Shown here one piece after another: positions 34,440 to 48,509 of a DNA stretch of 64,000 nucleotides. Under the pieces are notes generated by a model. That model was not told the DNA's origin. It saw only the letters and a program-made list of their open reading frames with translations, and ran no database searches. This DNA is from Siphlonurus alternatus. Lineage: Eukaryota; Arthropoda; Insecta; Ephemeroptera; Siphlonuridae. The stretch is from the NCBI GenBank assembly GCA_949825025.1, contig OX463785.1, positions 13,703,971 through 13,767,970 on the forward strand. Direction: 5' to 3'. Within the stretch, counting starts at the first letter, position 1, and each line of letters opens with the position of its first letter. Position numbers and translations under genes: made by a program.

Positions 34440-36560
34440 TTATGGTCTCAATTATTTCTCATTACATAATATTGATTTAGAGTAAAAAACACTAATGTTT
34501 TGAGGCAATTTCTTGGAGTAACTTAAATTTAGTAAAATTCATTGCAAATAATAATAAATTACGAAACAAATCGCATTTAATTAGAAATGTAATTTCGTTC
34601 CACACCGTGCAAGGTCGTTTGTTTTGTTTTTTTTTACCAGCAATACTTTAAATTCTAAAAACGAAACAAAGGTAAAATAAAATATGATTTTGTAACTATA
34701 TATATAGGTCAAATTAATAATTACCAAAATTATGAAAATTTAAACTTTAAATTGAAAAATACTTTTTTTATAAAATACAAATTTCAGCCTAAAAATTCAA
34801 TAAAGCAGTACACAACAATGAAGATATTGGTCGATTGATACAAAAATTACAATAATTGCGTACGTTATTCCACAAGAGTCTAACAATACCGCGCGTGACA
34901 GAGGCTGCAACAATGAATGACTTTCCCTCAACAAAGGGAGTTTTGATGCAACAATTTAACGTTATCCACCTTCACTTTGCGTTTAAGATAAGTGAAGGTT
35001 TTACTTTAATAGACACCCTAAATGTTAAAGGACCTCTTATTTCAATTGTTAAACGTTCGATAATAATAATGATTCGGGTTAATATCAAATATCTTTTGTC
35101 TTCTTTTTTATTGATTTTGATTGATTTTATTAAATACAAATTAGTGTACAGATACAATTAAACATAAATAAATAGATAAACATAGACACAAAATTATGGA
35201 ACAAAATATTAAATTAAAAATTGCTTATAAAAATTGAAAACAGTTTTTATTGTATTTTGTTGAGTTTTTTATTACATTGTAATTATTTTTATATTTTTCA
35301 TAATTATATATTGCAATAAATTAATTTTAATTTCTTTTTAAATGTGTATAATACAATTACAAATTAATTAAATTGATTTTTATAATTGAAATATTAATTT
35401 TTTATATTAAAAGTTACTCTTGCATTAATTATCGGCTGAAATTATAGCTAAATCTGTGCAATGTACCTGATGGTATTCCTGTAAGAACATAAGCTCAATA
35501 AGCTGTATAGTCAAAGAATGTAATTTTTAATAGTGTTAACCAACTGAGACTTTTTTCATTCTCTAGAACTATAGATGATCACATTAATTGAGAGGATTTA
35601 CTTCATTCTTTTGATATCGCAGTGGTTATCGGTTACACATAACGTGGTTCTGCAACAATTGACTCCACACTCACTACTATTCAGGACCAACAATGTTAAC
35701 AGTTCTGCTTGGCTGTCATGCATGGAAACGATTGTTGACCAATTTCATGTAAGAGTCATTCAAAAAAATTAACAAATATTCACATTTCGTAATGAAGAAA
35801 TAAATAAGTGACTAAACAGAAAGGATTTTTCCATTTTATAAAATTCTTCATTCTAATGGCAATTAAATTACGTAATAGCAGCAATTGTTGTGACATAATT
35901 TTATTTCACTGCTAACATTTTCGACGTTACGAATTTAACAAACCAATTTTACTTTATTGTAAAATGTTATTTTGATTTTAACCTCTAGTGACCATGGAAT
36001 TAATTTTATGAACGTATAAATTGTAATAATTAACACAGATAGTTTGAGAAATTATTATAAAAATAAGAATTAATAAATTTATCACAAATATTAAATATAA
36101 TGCACATCAATTATACAAAACAAATAATTATATTTTAATAACAAATGAAAATATTCCTAATTTAATATCATAAACAAATTTTAATTTATTTTTTTTTTAA
36201 ATGTTTTATTTTAAATATTAACACTAAATTAAACATTTAAACTAAGCTTGTCAATTTTTATATGTTGTATTGGTGCTTTTAAAATAAAATTTTTGCAAAT
36301 GTAGCATTGTTATAATAATATACTCAAAAATGAATTGTTTTACAAAATAAAAAAGGAGTTTTTGCCACGAAAATTAAAAAAAAAAAAAGCTTTGTTGTTC
36401 CTTTAAGACAATAGAAAAACTCCCTTTTATATGTTACTTTAAAATCTCATAATACAAGCATATAATGTTGAAGGTAATTTATTCCACATGGGTGATTAAG
36501 CCGAACACTGAGTTATATAAAAATAAAAATCATACACAATTAAATAATTAAAATAAGTTA
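34440..36560. other. First intron of Px1, AT-rich
   Basis: Apart from the MITE at its 3' end I see no exon, RNA gene or repeat of note in this intron. Confidence 0.5.
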
Positions 36561-36565
36561 CTTAC

Positions 36566-36645
36566 AATTAAAGATACGAAGAATATATCACTTTTTACAA
36601 CAATGTCACAGAACAACAATCACAACACTAGCACACACACATAAA
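36566..36645 (-). other. Noncoding first exon (5' UTR) of Px1
   Basis: It lies between a TATA box at 36673-36678 (start about 30 bp downstream) and a consensus donor ATT|GTAAGTAA at 36565/36566. There is no ATG-initiated frame of note. The intron to 34160 is about 2.4 kb. Confidence 0.55.
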
Positions 36646-36672
36646 GAGCTCGACTTCATGTCTCACTTACTC

Positions 36673-36678
36673 TATATA
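36673..36678 (-). promoter_or_regulatory. Px1 TATA box
   Basis: TATATA within ACTATATAGAG on the minus strand, followed about 110 nt later by the donor of the noncoding exon. A GGAGGGA-rich (minus strand) stretch lies just upstream at 36685-36720. Confidence 0.5.
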
Positions 36679-37107
36679 GTCTCTCCTCCCTCCTTCCCTC
36701 CCTCCCTCAATCCTTCCTCCAAACAGAGAAAGTCAACGAGCTCGCTTGTTCCTTCCTCCAGACGAAACTGAGAAAGTAATGCACACATTCACAGATATTG
36801 TATAATAAAAATTATTTCGTTGCCTATTTTTCTTACAGTTTATTTTTTTTCGTAATTTTATATTTACTTGGGAATTGAAATAAATGTATACAAATTTAAC
36901 ATTATAATATGTAGTATATACTTTTCTTGTGATTCTATTACATAATCTAACAATTGTAAGAGGGAGATAAAACAATGGGATCCATTCATAAAGTCAAAAG
37001 CAATTTTAAAAGCCTTTTTATTTTTCTCTTTGCTAATTTGTCCCTATTTAACAGGTAGACTTTCATACAACTTTAAAATTTATTTTATGGATCGTTCCAT
37101 TTATTCT

Positions 37108-37304
37108 TTAAGGTAGAGATGACACGCCCAATGTTAATAAAAATCCCATTCATAAAAATTATGAAAAAAATTTAGAATGTTCTCCTTAACATACCTTATC
37201 AGTAGGTAAAATATCAGGTATATCAGGAGAACATTCTAAATTTTTTTCATAATTTTTATGAATGGGATTTTTTTTTAACATTGGGCGTGTTATCTCTACC
37301 TTAA
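37108..37304. mobile_element. Palindromic MITE, TTAAGGTAGAGATRACACGCCC family
   Basis: Ends TTAAGGTAGAGATGACACGC and GCGTGTTATCTCTACCTTAA, with almost perfect arms (AGAATGTTCTCCT and complement). Related copies: half copy to 53912 and a full copy at 63347-63658. Confidence 0.85.
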
Positions 37305-38626
37305 ATCACCCAAATCTTATTCTTTTACATAGTAGTTTGTATTGCCAGTTTAGATTAAAAGGGCAGAATTTGAAGAATATGTAGCCTCAGTTTTTTGTAA
37401 TTCAAGATAGTGTGTTAAAAAAAATACATTATTTATATTATTGTCTCTAAGATCGGGATCGCGGGATCAATTAAGTCCAATATAATAATCAACAACTTAA
37501 TGTCATGAATATATTTACTAACGACTTTTTGCAATTTACCTGTCAAAATTATTGAAAACTATTTTCGTACGTATTAATATGTACTTTTTTGTGCACGCAA
37601 TATTTCAGAAATTAGGTTGATTTCTGTTTGTTCAAGAAATTACCCTGAAGTATTTTTGTTATATATTTTAATATTTAAATACAGCGTATATTGTACTAAT
37701 TTGTATTTTTTTGATATCATATCATTATGGTGTCATCTCGAAGCTAAATCCTACCAGATGCAAACCATCCTTTTTTTATTTTGTAATATTGTTTCTTTTA
37801 ATAGTGGACCCGCATATGATTTTTCTAATAATTTTTCTTCTCTTCGCTACCATACGAACTATAACTGCACTATTGAAGATAATTTTGTAGCGAAGTGACC
37901 ACTCCCACTGTAGTTATTTTGACTCTTGACCTTTCAAGTAGAAAATTTCAGCTTACCAAAACTGGATTCCATTTAATTATTAATAATATCCAAACTTTAT
38001 TTTATACCTATAACCTCAGTATTTAAAGACTTTGGTGGTTATATTCATTTCTCTTTTATTATTTAAAAAAACGTACTTTCAATAATATACCGGAAGTTGA
38101 ATCTTCACGGCTGATCAGACAAACTTGCTGAATAATCAGATCGCACGCTCCAGTTAACTTTCTAAACTGCGTGCAGGCATGCATGAGATTGGTGGTGCAT
38201 CAATTATGTTGCATAACTGGCTGCATTTTACACGATATATGATTAAATGATATTAATATACACTCATTTTTAATAATACATTCCGAATTCTAAAGCTGCA
38301 TTAGATAGAAGGTGTATCAATTAGATTTCATAACTGACTACATATTAATTACATTAAATGATCACGAATCATTGATATTAATATATACTTAATTTCAATA
38401 ATATAAACATTCAGAATTCTAAAGCTGTATATGTATATGAGATTGGTGCAATATATATTACAATTTCATAACTGCCTCAATATTACACGATCTTATATAA
38501 TCTAATATTCAATGATAATAATGTATACACTATATAGTCTAATATATACTCATTTATTTAAAAAATAAACAGTGCACACATACCAATCAATACACTCAAT
38601 TATTCCAATTATTTGATCATATAAGG

Positions 38627-38826
38627 NNNNNNNNNNNNNNNNNNNNNNNNNNNNNNNNNNNNNNNNNNNNNNNNNNNNNNNNNNNNNNNNNNNNNNNNNN
38701 NNNNNNNNNNNNNNNNNNNNNNNNNNNNNNNNNNNNNNNNNNNNNNNNNNNNNNNNNNNNNNNNNNNNNNNNNNNNNNNNNNNNNNNNNNNNNNNNNNNN
38801 NNNNNNNNNNNNNNNNNNNNNNNNNN
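38627..38826. other. Assembly gap, 200 N
   Basis: A run of exactly 200 N, a conventional scaffold-gap size; its true length is unknown. Confidence 0.99.
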
Positions 38827-41238
38827 TAATATTAATCATTTTTTATTATATGCTTGAAAGTAACGCGCATTCCAATGCCAAGACGGGTTTATATTTTCCA
38901 AAGAAACTTTACATATTTAAATCAGATCGATCTGGAAAAAAGTGAATATATTAAATTGTATTACTTTCTAATGTTATGCTCGATGTAGTTATTAACTTTA
39001 TGTATATATGTTTTATTTCATGTTTTCAATATTTTACTGCTGCTGCAGCGCATTAGCTTTTTATATCACTTACCAATATAATTTGGTAGCTATCTTCTAT
39101 CTTTATCTATCTTTATTAGCCATGAGATAATTTGTTTTTGTTGGAATTGTTATATTATGACAACTTTTCTTTTACATGATATTGATTAAAACAAAAAATT
39201 ATTAAAATAAAATACATTTTATACAAAACTGGTCTTGTTCAATCTTTAATTAATTTAATTGCAGGATGATAAAGAAAATAAATTAATCAAGATTAATTAC
39301 ATAATTATTGAACCTATTTTCAAGTGAAATAAACAGGATAGTCTTATTTATAAACTATTAATTTATAATTAACCTCATACTAATACTTAATACTACTACT
39401 TATTAATCATACTTAACCTCATATAATTAAACTCATACTGCACAAATAGTATTTATTTTGTCCTCATATTTTTAACGCAAGATGTTATAAATTATCATGT
39501 GAATCCAACATTTATTACAACTTTTCTTTGCATTATACTGTAAAATGCAATTTGAATAATATGGAGATGCTTACGAATTGAAATATAAAATGTTATAACA
39601 TTCTTGTTATTTTTTTACATATAAAAAAAATTACATAGCAAGTTGCTGATTTTTTTATACGAGGAAATCCTATTAGAAAAAAAAAAATGGTTTAAGGCCA
39701 CTGCAAATACTAAATAAAGCAATGTCTTGTGGGATATAATACATGCGGAACATTTAACAAGGAAAATAATTCATTTATCAGCAATTGGACTGAATGCTGG
39801 ATTTCTAATACAATCAAGATCACGCGATAATAAATTATTATAATCCTACGTCAGCACGTTATGACTTGCACTTTATAATATCAAGCGACATACAATGTTT
39901 TTTTAACCGGAACCAGTCAATATAATATACCTTTATTTATTATGTATTATGGGCCATGATACTGAATGTAATGATTTTACTTTTGGCCTTGAATTTCCGG
40001 TAAAACTGGCTGCATTAAATTATTTTAATTGATTTTTTTTACAATAATTTACACCGGCTCTTTAGTGCCACATATTTAGATAAATAAAAATATTAGAAAT
40101 ATTTTCAAAAGTATATATACAATTTTTTTACATTATTTTGAGAAACAGAAAAATGTTTAAACTATAATTATAGATATGATTTTTGTTAACCACCTTAATT
40201 CTGTTCTGCATATGGTGTATAGTAAATGTTGCAATGTACTCCTATATAAAATTAATACCAATTCCTAAATAGAAGTGTCAGTTTTATTTGCAATCAATTA
40301 AGCTTTCTTTTATCCTGTTAAAATGCATTTCAATGAAGTTGGTAAAAACTCATTTTATTAATTAAAAAAATTATCATTATAAAAACTATAAACTTTTTAT
40401 TCTTTAAGAAAATAATTATTTTTTTCTCACATAAAAATATTAATACGGAAGTGTTTTGCACGAATTGTATTTAAAAAAAATCCAAATTACTGTGTTATCA
40501 TAAAAATAAACCTTCACCTTTGTATACTATGCATCATATAATAAAATAAATATTAATTTATTTTGCAGTGCTATCAACTTTCAACTTTTAATGTAATTTC
40601 AGTCACCGGTCATTTATAGTTTGTCTACATTGCTCATATCGTTACATTATATTAATGTTTTAAGTAAATGGTATCCATGCATGCAACGCAATAATATCAA
40701 GGCATAATTATGCATAATGTATAGTTTTTGTACAATTATAAATTGAGACCAAATAAAAGTTGTTTTGAAATCTGCATGTAGGTAGCTGTATAACCTTGAA
40801 TGGTGGTTTACTAAAATAATACATATTTTTTCCTTTGTACGTAGGATTTTACATCGTGTATCATTAAATTTATATTGTTGTTATTACTTGTAAAATGTTG
40901 TTACTCATGCATGTAGCATGTAAGGGCATGTAAGGAGAGAGAGAGAGAGATGTTTCATCACGAAGAACTTAGCATAGATTTAGCCTACACATTTTTAGAT
41001 TTTTAGTAGCAAATTTAAGATTCGATTTAGTACTGAAATTTAATTCATCAAATTTTAGCACATAAAATACATGCTAAATTTAATGCTATTAGTCTTTGTG
41101 AATATATACGATTAAATTATGGTGTATCATAAAATTCAGTTGAGAAAAAGGCACATGAACAATGGCACTGTCTGAAAATTTTTTGCGAGAATTTATCCAA
41201 TTCAGTGAGATAAAATAGCAATAAAGTAACACATTTCC
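38827..41238. other. AT-rich intergenic DNA
   Basis: No gene or RNA is supportable. There is a short GA run near 40936-40950. Confidence 0.6.
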
Positions 41239-41336
41239 TAAAGCCGGTATTAGACCGTACAATTTTTCTAATTATTGTATAAAATTTATCATTTTGTATG
41301 TAAAATTTTAAACAGCTAGAATATCGTGCAATATAA
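41239..41336. mobile_element. Degenerate palindromic MITE, TATTACACGATAC family
   Basis: Left end TAAAGCCGGTATTAGACCGTA then ACAATTTTTCTAATTATTG; the right end is eroded (ATATCGTGCAATATAATAC). Confidence 0.6.
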
Positions 41337-41406
41337 TACATACATGACCTATAATATCTGTATTGTATTAAATTTGTTACTAGCTATCCATTTTTAATGC
41401 TTAATA

Positions 41407-41408
<2 letters not shown>

Positions 41409-41470
<62 letters not shown>
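41409..41470. repeat. (TA)31 microsatellite
   Basis: An uninterrupted TA run of about 62 bp. Confidence 0.95.
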
Positions 41471-41472
<2 letters not shown>

Positions 41473-43841
41473 TATAGTATTCTCACGCTCAAATCAAATA
41501 TCACACGAATTATAAAATTGATACGTTACTTGATCGCTTTATCGCAATAAAAATTTATCAAGGTACTTGAATATTAAAACATATTGCTTGAAGCCACAAC
41601 CAATGCAATGCATTAAAATTTTATCAAATTCGCACGATTATTAATACAGCTATAAAAATTTATACATATATTTTATATATTATATATATTTGATCTGTAT
41701 CAAATAATATAAAGGCAATTTGGTAACTTTATTGCATAAGTACAATAAAAAAATTATTGCAACAAAATTGCACGAAAAGACAAAATAAAATGTATTGCTA
41801 TGTTATTATTATGTACACAATCAAATCAGATCAATTTGTCTTTATAGTAGATCAATCAAAACTTAATGATTGCCCGCGCAATGCGGAAATAAAAATTTAT
41901 GATGTGCATCAAAAAATGTTGCCTAATGGTTTATAGCATGGGATAAATTTTCCTAATAAGTATATCATATTATTTATATTATACAAAACAAATATATCTT
42001 AATTAAAATTTAAAAAAACTCCCTGTTCAATTGAGTGTAAAATACACCGACGATATTTAATGGTCATCCGATCCAAATATGTTTATAATGACGTTCATTA
42101 TTACATTAAAAATACTATATTTTTTATAAGTTTAATTAATTTTCCTGACTGCAAAATAATAATAATATATTTTTTTTAATTAAAAAATAATAGTACTCCA
42201 ATTTCCTAATAAAACTATTACAAAAGATAGCTGTAGATTTTAATTCTAAATGTCCCATTTTTTATTTTTGATATGTGATAAGTGATAAGTATTATAATAT
42301 TTACACTGATAAGAGGTATCTATAACCACATTTTTGATAATGCAAGTCATTTAGAACTATAGACTGTCACATGAGAAAGAAAAACTTTATAATAATTCAT
42401 TAATATTAAATTGCACAAAAAAATAATTGGTAGTATATATTTCTTAATTCGTATCATTAAAAAATTAACTGCACAACAATGAAAATTACACTGACAATTG
42501 TGAGTATAATATCCTCCATCACAACGGATCTTTCCCAATGTCATTAACTTTTTAATGTATTTTTAATTCACTGTTTAAAAATCACTGATTTAATTATTGA
42601 TATAAAACTTGCATCGTATGAAGAGGTTGAAGAGTAATTTCTACTGTCAATGGAAGGCCTTTTATGTACTTCAAGATAAATGTATTACAAAAGTGTGCAA
42701 AAATACAATCAAAGCAATTATAATAAATTACATTTCTATATACAATGATTTTATTTTTTCATGTCATCAAAACTTGCACAATAATGAGACTAAACAAAAA
42801 AAGAACAATCTGTAACAAGTTGGGAAAGTTAACTTTAACAACATCCTCACGATCGGACAAAAGTAAAATTAGTAAAACATTATTGATGATCTTGTAATTT
42901 GGGATAACATGTTATGTTTTTTTAAGTAGCTTTTCAAGCGTGACTGAAACGAAAGCATCGCGGGAAGTAAAAATTTGATGATTTCCCGTAAGAGTGAAAT
43001 TATTTTTTATGATATACCCGTTTGAAAAAAAAAAAAAAGAAAAAGAAAATAATGTATCATCACACACTTTTGAATCATCATTATAATATTTATTTCGTAA
43101 TAAAACATGTTTATGGCATTATACACCTTGGTATACAGAAATAATCTGATAGTTATTGTTTTACCAATGAACTTTAAATTAATTTAAAAAGCATATTGTT
43201 GCCTTATTATTTTCAAAATCAGATAAATGACAGGCAGGACTTTCTTTTATGATGAGTTATTTTTAATTAGCTCGCTAGAAAGTAATTTTATTTTTTTTAA
43301 ATGCATTCAATTTTACTCATATAATAGGTTTAAGAGCGTATATTCTCTCATTTACTCAGCCAAACGAAAAAAGATTTTATATAATTAATTAATATAATTT
43401 TTTGTATAATTATTATTCTAATTAAAAAGTTTTTATTGAGCAGCAAGTTTGATAGGATATACTTTTATTGGAATCAACCTTTATGTTTTCTCGCTTAAAA
43501 AAATCATCAAAGGTTTAGTAATTATATAGTTCAATGGAATCAGCTCGTCATCAGGAGTCTATTTTACTGGCTATAAAACCTTCTACGCAAACTTATTCTA
43601 TAGAAATTAATAAAGTTAAATACCAGAACTTCCTACCAAACCCTAACCCTATCAACACATTAGGGAATGGTGATGGGATCTTTAAATATATGAAGGTAAC
43701 TTGAAAAGATGGTTATTTCATATTTGTAATTTTTTAAAGACCAATAATAATAACCTTTGACCCAACATTTCAACACCCAATTACATTTATTGTGTTATAA
43801 AATTCAATTAGTCAACATTTTCAACTACATGTCAGGGCGTG
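41471..43841. other. AT-rich intergenic DNA
   Basis: I see nothing supportable as a gene. Confidence 0.6.
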
Positions 43842-44648
43842 TCAGCTCACGATTTTCTCGGTCTGGTGCGTGAGAAATGTCCGCAGTCTGTTTGCAGTGC
43901 ACGCAGCGCCGCTGGCGGTCACCACCGCAATCATTCGGGCAAGGTCACGGACATCTGCAATCTCAACGGTAAAATTAATAATTAGGATATTTAAGTCACC
44001 ACTTTTTCATTACGTCTGTTCGTGAAATCTGCCCAGCGTAAATTTCCGCACTTATCATCTTTATGTTCTAAGACTCATCTGAGACTCCCGATTAGGTACA
44101 CTCATCGCCTTAGAAAATTTCCCACTAGCAGTCTTTTTAATCACCATGCCCTGTGTTATTCTTACGAGGCATGGTGATTAACAAGACCGCAAAAGGAAAT
44201 TTTCCAAGGTGACGAGTGTACAAAAAAAGTTTTCACCCAATAATTTATTTTAGGACACATTTTACACTTCGTATAATTTCACAATAGCGAAACACCCTAT
44301 TGATAATGAAATCACGTTAACCTGTACCAAGTGACATTTTTTATATTCCGACAATTTAAGTAAATAAATTTAAAAAATGAAATTATAAACAATAATTAAA
44401 TTTCTGAACTCTTTAATATACTTTGAGTTATTAAAAATATGAATAGTAACAATTTTTTCATATTGAAATTTGTTTATAATAAATCAATTTAATTTATATT
44501 ATTCATTTGCACCAACAATAATAATTTAATATTTATTACTTACATGTATTTTCTCCACCCGCGCCTTTCATAGGACCGTGAGTAGCTTGGTGCGTGGTAC
44601 CGCGGTCATACCTGGCGGCTTGTTGCAACATTAATGTGCTGGCGTTCA
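43842..44648 (-). CDS. Two candidate terminal exons of an unrecognised gene
   Basis: Exon 44648-44544 (acceptor ccttcatcag, donor T|GTAAGTAA) and exon 43954-43842 (acceptor gagattgcag, stop TGA at 43842-43844) join in phase (T|AT, Tyr). The joined frame reads NASTLMLQQAARYDRGTTHQ, then GPMKGAGGENTYVRDL, then ARMIAVVTASGAACTANRL, then TEKIVS and stop. Both exons are GC-richer than their surroundings and have consensus splice sites, which is why I list them. The first exon begins mid-codon, so more exons must lie to the right; I could not find them. I do not recognise the family. The Ala-rich tail could form an amphipathic helix. A MITE sits in the intron. It could also be a decayed gene or an upstream exon set of something else. 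Confidence 0.35.
44096..44221. mobile_element. MITE, TGTACACTC(G/A)TCGCCT family
   Basis: The least degraded copy: arms GTACACTCATCGCCTTAGAA and CCAAGGTGACGAGTGTAC, with inner TTAATCACCATGCC and GGCATGGTGATTAA around TGTGTTATTCTTA. Confidence 0.8.
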
Positions 44649-45496
44649 CTGATGAAGGATTTAATTGTAAAAAATGCAAATATGATATTATATGACGTAA
44701 TTTTATATCAATTGAAAGAAAAATGGAAACTAATTCTGACGAGTCTTATTAGGGAGTAATGCAAATTGCGTTGAGTTAATTTACGTTTTGTTTCATCACG
44801 GGAGTTTCGTTTACTGTTTTATTTACATAATGAATTAAAAAGCTTTTGAACAGTCAAGAAGCCATAATATTTGGCATCACATTTTAGATAAAACCATAAT
44901 TTGCATATCTTTTATAATTTTTATATTATATCCTAATCAAAATCAGTTTTTTTTTTTTTTTTCACCGATGTACGTACAATATAGTAAGAGGTTATATTAT
45001 ATTCCATTATTACTAAATTACTTTCATTGTAAACACTGCAAATTGTTATACAAAAATATAAAAGTTCCATACTATTAATTATACCTACTAAAACGTATAA
45101 TATATATAATTATGAAAAAAAAAATGGAAAAAATTGCATTTTATATGCACATTCTGTACGAAGACAGTGCAATGTAATTGTGACCTTGAAATAACCTCTT
45201 CAGTAAACATCTCCATCTACGTATCTCCATAATTTATTGACGATTAATTCTCTGTAATGTTACAAGTGTTCTGCTAAGTGCACACCTTGTCACCTTAACT
45301 GACGTATTAATCTCAATGCTTTTCTTTATATGGCTTGCAGAAGAACAACATGATAATAAACTCACTATATTAATTTATATTCACTATTTGTTCCTTTTAA
45401 CTAAAATATTTTATTTTATATTTTATCAGTCACACCTTTGATGAAACAATGCAAGTCATATTTACTTATGTTGTATTATCTTTCATAATATTAATT

Positions 45497-45779
45497 GAGG
45501 CTTCAAGTCAGCTGATTTTTCGGTGTTCCCACCCGCTACACCAAACCTATGTAAAAAAAACGTGAATTTGTTTTTCCACTAAGAATAAGATTTTTCAGGG
45601 AAAATTCCTTTACGGAACTTTGGTCCAAACTGAAAAATAAAGTAGATAATTCAAGATTTAGAATTTTTACTTTATTTATAACCGAGAAAAGTTAAAAAAA
45701 CACTTTGCTTGATTTTCAAGTGCAAGATGGACCATAGCGACAAACAGTTGCGTAGCGAGAGCGCATCACTTGAAGCCTC
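45497..45779. mobile_element. MITE, TIR family GAGGCTTCAAGT, second copy
   Basis: Same ends and interior as 1059-1320 (for example GCTGATTTTTCGGTGTTCCC), slightly longer through an insertion in the middle. Confidence 0.75.
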
Positions 45780-47908
45780 TATTGAACGCATCAAAAAGCC
45801 ATCCATCAAGTTCAATAACATTGTATGTCTTTGAACCCAGCATGAACTATCTGTAAAATATAAATAATGTGTTAAATTAATTATTTATTATATAAAAAAA
45901 AATCAATTTCAATTTAATCTTTATAAATATTAAAACAAAAAAGCTGCTAAATGTTATAACAATATCGTTATTAGGAAATATTTTGTCATTTAAAGTATCC
46001 GTTATCAAGGAAATTTGTTTTAACGTTTTAAGTATTTTTAGTACCATATAATTTTCTACAAAATGCCCATTTTTAATGAATATTTTCGTCTTAGACATCA
46101 AAGTCCGAGTTACAATTTCGAGCTGCATAAAATTCTGTTGGATTTGTGATACTTAACATTCTGAGGCGACAAGACTACGCGTGATATTGTAAGTTAACCG
46201 CCAGTTTTTGTGTTGTACCTGCTTGAAGTTCTAATTGACTCTCAGCATGAACGAGGTTTTGTTAATTACTGAACAGGAATAGAAACTCTCAAGACAGGTT
46301 TTTAAAAAGCTTTTAATATGCAGGTAAATTTTAACATACATATGTCGCACCATATTAGTGTTCACAATAAGAACAATTAACAAAAAATGCTATATACAAA
46401 GTTGATATGAATAACAATTAAGGCACTATTTTAATTACACAATTTTAGTCCTAATATAATAAAAAAGTGTGTTAAATATTGACTAAAAAATTTGACTTCA
46501 ATTTATTTATTCTCGTGATTTATTAATCATGATATTATTACTTAATTAATATTAATTTTTTATTTTACTATATTTTTTATTAAATTTATTTCAAATCCCT
46601 TTACTCGCCGTAAAATTGTGTTTTAATCGTAATAATTAATCAAATTTTCTCTTCGTGTTGGAAATTTGCTGTCCGTAGAAAATCTCATTAAATTTTAAAT
46701 GCAATATTTCTACAGTATATGATTATTCCTAGCAACTCAATTTTTACTAGCAATTTATTTGGAGCATGTTTTAAAAATCAATCCAATTTGTTGTACAAAT
46801 CTTTATAAGATAAAGTTATTCTTAAAGTATCAGTTAAATTTTAATTGTTTTAAATTTGTCTTTAACACAATGCTCTTCATGAATCGTGTTATGTATTAAT
46901 TTAAAAAAAATACATAGTATATTTTTACATACTACTTCAAACACAATAGAGACCTGTAGATAAAACAATAATTGCTAGTGCGCTTCAATTAATAATATTA
47001 AGAAAATAAAATTATTTAAATTAGTGATTTTAAAATTTTCTAATTAATTTTTAATAACTAAAAAAAACATACATAATAATAAAAATTAGACATCAATGTA
47101 ATACTTAAAATTAATAAAATTTACAAAGAAACATTACAGTGATATAATGTAAAAAAAAAAAATACATAGAGGTATAAATTTGTCTAAAATAGTGATGAAA
47201 AAGACAATGAATATGCTATCATATTTTTAATTTGAAATCTTAATATTAATATAATGTATTTCCATTGAAAGTCTTATCACAGCCGATAAGAACTCGAAAG
47301 TAACTGAATGTGAATTGCAAATTAAGATTTTTATTTTGTATATTAGAAATACATTCTCATGAAATGATTTTTTTTTAATATTCCTCAACTTACAATTACT
47401 ACATATTATTTTATTGCTTCCTTTTTTTTTCTTAAAGTAATTGTCCTCCGGATATAAGCAGGTGATATTTAACGTAAAAGGAAAGTAACTCTTCCTTACA
47501 ATGGTCTATTTACAAACACATTCTAAAACGACAACAATGATGCTAACAAGTGCAACAATAAGCACAACTATGCGTGATTTCGATTTCGAGTCTGATATAT
47601 TATATACGATAGTTTTTTTTAAATAAATGAATATCTTCATATAATGTAAAATATTTAAATATAATCAAAGTTTATTTACAACTGGTCTAATCATATGGGT
47701 TTTTCGTTAGGTTTGTTCAAAAATGCACAACCAATTCATGAATCAATATTCAGATTGAACCATCTTTTACAAGAAATATATAGAGAAATCTTTATTATTG
47801 ACTATCATCCGATTACGTATTTACGAGCAGAGCTATTGATTCATAGTAAAAAGTAGATAAATTAACATTAATTGACAATATTAGTAAAATATCCATTTTT
47901 TTTTTTTA
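45780..47908. other. AT-rich intergenic DNA
   Basis: No gene or RNA is supportable. Confidence 0.55.
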
Positions 47909-48062
47909 TTTAAAGCCTGTAATACACGTATAATACACGATGCAATTTTGCATACAATTTTTCCTTACAAGAAAATTTCATCTCAATACAAACAAATGGA
48001 GTTTATGTTTTCTTGTAAGGAAAAATTGTATGCACAATTGTATTGTGTAATACTGGCTTAAG
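47909..48062. mobile_element. Palindromic MITE, TATTACACGATAC family
   Basis: Arms TACAATTTTTCCTTACAAGA and TCTTGTAAGGAAAAATTGTA around an ATACAAACAAATGGAG core; the right end is GTGTAATACTGGCTTAA. It lies about 350 bp beyond the Px2 stop. Confidence 0.8.
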
Positions 48063-48412
48063 TGAATATTCGCTCTCAGAGTTCTTTCTCATGGCAACTG
48101 AAATTCTATCTTAAAGACTTTATACTTGCAAAATTTTTAAGGTCGGTAATAAAAGTACTTGTTTTTAATTTTAGCCTTGGTAAAATAATTGAAACAGGTC
48201 AGTTGCATAATGAGGAAAATTTTAAGATATTGTAAAAGGGTTTTTCCATGAAAAGTGGGTGATTTAGAGGCTGACCTAACCACTAACCATATTATACTTT
48301 CCTTTGTAATCAATATGGGAAGTTAAACACCCTAATTTTCACACCCTTAAGAAAAATAATGTGCGATGAAAACAGAAAATGATGTAGTCTATACTGTTCT
48401 CCAGAACAGAGG

Positions 48413-48509
48413 TCACTGTGGGTCATCCCTCCATGGGGTGAGGTCAATGGCAGGCAGCTCCGCACAGTTGACCAGACCATTATTGTCTTGTCCAGACATC
48501 GCTGTGTGC
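48413..48509 (-). CDS. Px2 last exon
   Basis: It encodes HTAMSGQDNNGLVNCAELPA then IDLTPWRDDPQ and TGA (48413-48415). Another frame is open longer across this exon but does not match the family. Confidence 0.88.
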
